Shown in pieces: positions 6,086-6,744 of a DNA stretch of 6,744 bases. Under the pieces are notes generated by a model, which ran no database searches, had not been told where the DNA came from, and saw only the letters and a program-made list of their open reading frames with translations. The translations under genes were made by a program, and so were the position numbers. Origin of the DNA: an uncultured Bacillota bacterium (GTDB lineage: Bacteria; Bacillota; Clostridia; Peptostreptococcales; Anaerovoracaceae); assembly GCA_902465215.1 (NCBI GenBank), contig CABQMM010000066.1, positions 1 to 6,744 of the forward strand, in the 5' to 3' direction. How positions within the stretch are numbered: position 1 is the stretch's first letter; each line of letters starts with the position of its first letter.

Positions 6086-6744
6086 CTGCCCTTCCCCCTT
6101 TCTGTTTCTCGTTTTTTATTTTTCATTTTCTCTCTCATCTCCTGTTCCATCGTTTCTTTTAGGTGTTCCGAGCGGGTCATGATATTTTCGCAAAGGTGCA
6201 TTTTTCGCCTGCACGCTCGTATTTCTGCGGTCAAAGCCTCCCTCTCCTTTGCAAGATTCTCTTTTTCTTCTGCTGTGATTCCCGCTCTTCGGTTGTCGTT
6301 ATATAACTTCTTTCGCTGCACGCATAAGTCCTTCACCTCCCTTTCCAGTTTCTTTTCATATACAAAAAGCTCTTCTGCAGATTCGATTTGGTTCGTACAA
6401 AGGAGCCGTGCTTCGGCTGTAATATTGTTTAGTTTTAAGAGGTCATCACGATACAGGTAGTACACGCGCCCGGGGCTTTGTTTTTTGGGGGATACACCCA
6501 GACGATAGCAATAATGCAGATACCGCCCGCGCAGGCCGCTGACCTTACGCTTCGGCGTTTTCACCTTTTTGCGGCAGTATCTTCTTCCTACCTGCAAGTT
6601 CTTCATGCCAAGGCGCTGCTTTGACTGATTTTCAATCAGCTTTTGCTGGATGGCCTCTTTGTCATATGTTTTTCCCATACAGCTCAGGCGAATCGGGCGC
6701 TTCCAATTCGGCTGCCGAATTGTCCAGTATTTGCGACTTGGATT
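6082..6744 (-). CDS. Relaxase (mobilization nuclease), C-terminal part (runs off right edge)
   Basis: The minus-strand frame is open from the window edge to a TGA at 6084-6082, giving 220 residues without a start codon being needed. The first 22 codons read NPSRKYWTIRQPNWKRPIRL and continue into MGKTYDKEAI. This matches the end of the catalytic half of clostridial relaxases (PF03432), where a KY...PPG-x-x-R-x-IRL segment precedes a G-x-x-Y-x-x-E-AI helix. Next comes LRGRYLHYCYRLGVSPKK with a RVYYLYRDDLLKLNNITAEA stretch, typical of the relaxase C-terminal region. A long charged coiled coil then fills the last 105 residues or so. Relaxases nick oriT and stay covalently attached to the transferred strand. 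The catalytic Tyr and the His-rich metal site lie upstream of the window. The ATG at 6678 is internal. The stop overlaps the next gene by four bases. Confidence 0.88.
   Translation of the reverse strand, partial: NPSRKYWTIRQPNWKRPIRLSCMGKTYDKEAIQQKLIENQSKQRLGMKNLQVGRRYCRKKVKTPKRKVSGLRGRYLHYCYRLGVSPKKQSPGRVYYLYRDDLLKLNNITAEARLLCTNQIESAEELFVYEKKLEREVKDLCVQRKKLYNDNRRAGITAEEKENLAKEREALTAEIRACRRKMHLCENIMTRSEHLKETMEQEMREKMKNKKRETERGKGR

Noticed and set aside
1..6744. Search for CRISPR arrays, insertion sequences, tRNA or rRNA genes, defence genes, resistance cargo, attachment sites or oriT.
   Set aside because: Practically the whole window is occupied by the transfer genes; I found no repeat array, transposase, RNA gene or non-coding segment large enough to hold them.

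Overview
The window is a compact slice of a Gram-positive conjugation (type IV secretion) module, most probably from an integrative and conjugative element of a Clostridia-type Bacillota genome. This reading rests on protein families: a relaxase C-terminus, a PcfB/DUF3801 protein, an ArdC-like protein, a VirD4 coupling protein, a small pilin-like membrane protein, a TrbL/VirB6-like channel protein, a PrgI protein and the start of VirB4. Strong AGGAGG-type ribosome binding sites and a moderate G+C content fit the same source. The order resembles the conserved transfer backbone of the Tn1549 / C. difficile CTn kind of elements and the pCF10 Prg/Pcf system. An element on a plasmid cannot be excluded, because neither ends, integrase nor replication genes lie in the window.

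All eight genes are on the minus strand, so transcription runs from high to low coordinates. In that order they are: relaxase C-terminal part (cut by the right edge, 6744 to 6082), pcfB-like (6085 to 5348), ArdC-like protein (5342 to 4437), a 65-residue unknown (4432 to 4235), virD4-like coupling ATPase (4251 to 2434), pilin-like small membrane protein (2441 to 2100), TrbL/VirB6-like protein (2065 to 1229), prgI-like (1212 to 790), and the N-terminal 291 codons of virB4 (875 to 1, cut by the left edge). Adjacent genes overlap or are a few bases apart, and the largest gap is 34 bases. There is no non-coding stretch of note, no internal promoter or terminator that I can support, and no cargo genes. 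The promoter must lie upstream of the right edge.

The upstream half processes DNA: the relaxase nicks and pilots the strand, the PcfB-like protein would be its accessory factor, and the ArdC-like protein may protect or bind incoming single strands. The VirD4-like ATPase receives the relaxosome. The downstream half builds the membrane channel: pilin-like subunit, polytopic TrbL/VirB6, two-helix PrgI and the VirB4 ATPase.

Four start or boundary corrections matter for annotation. virB4 begins at a GTG (875) inside prgI. The TrbL/VirB6 gene should start at the ATG at 2065, not the upstream TTG. virD4 may start at the second of two adjacent ATGs. The relaxase reading frame has no stop before the window edge, so the ATG at 6678 is internal. 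I found no unprecedented system here; the points most worth a second look are the degenerate metalloprotease site of the ArdC-like protein, the small unknown gene, and the processed pilin candidate.
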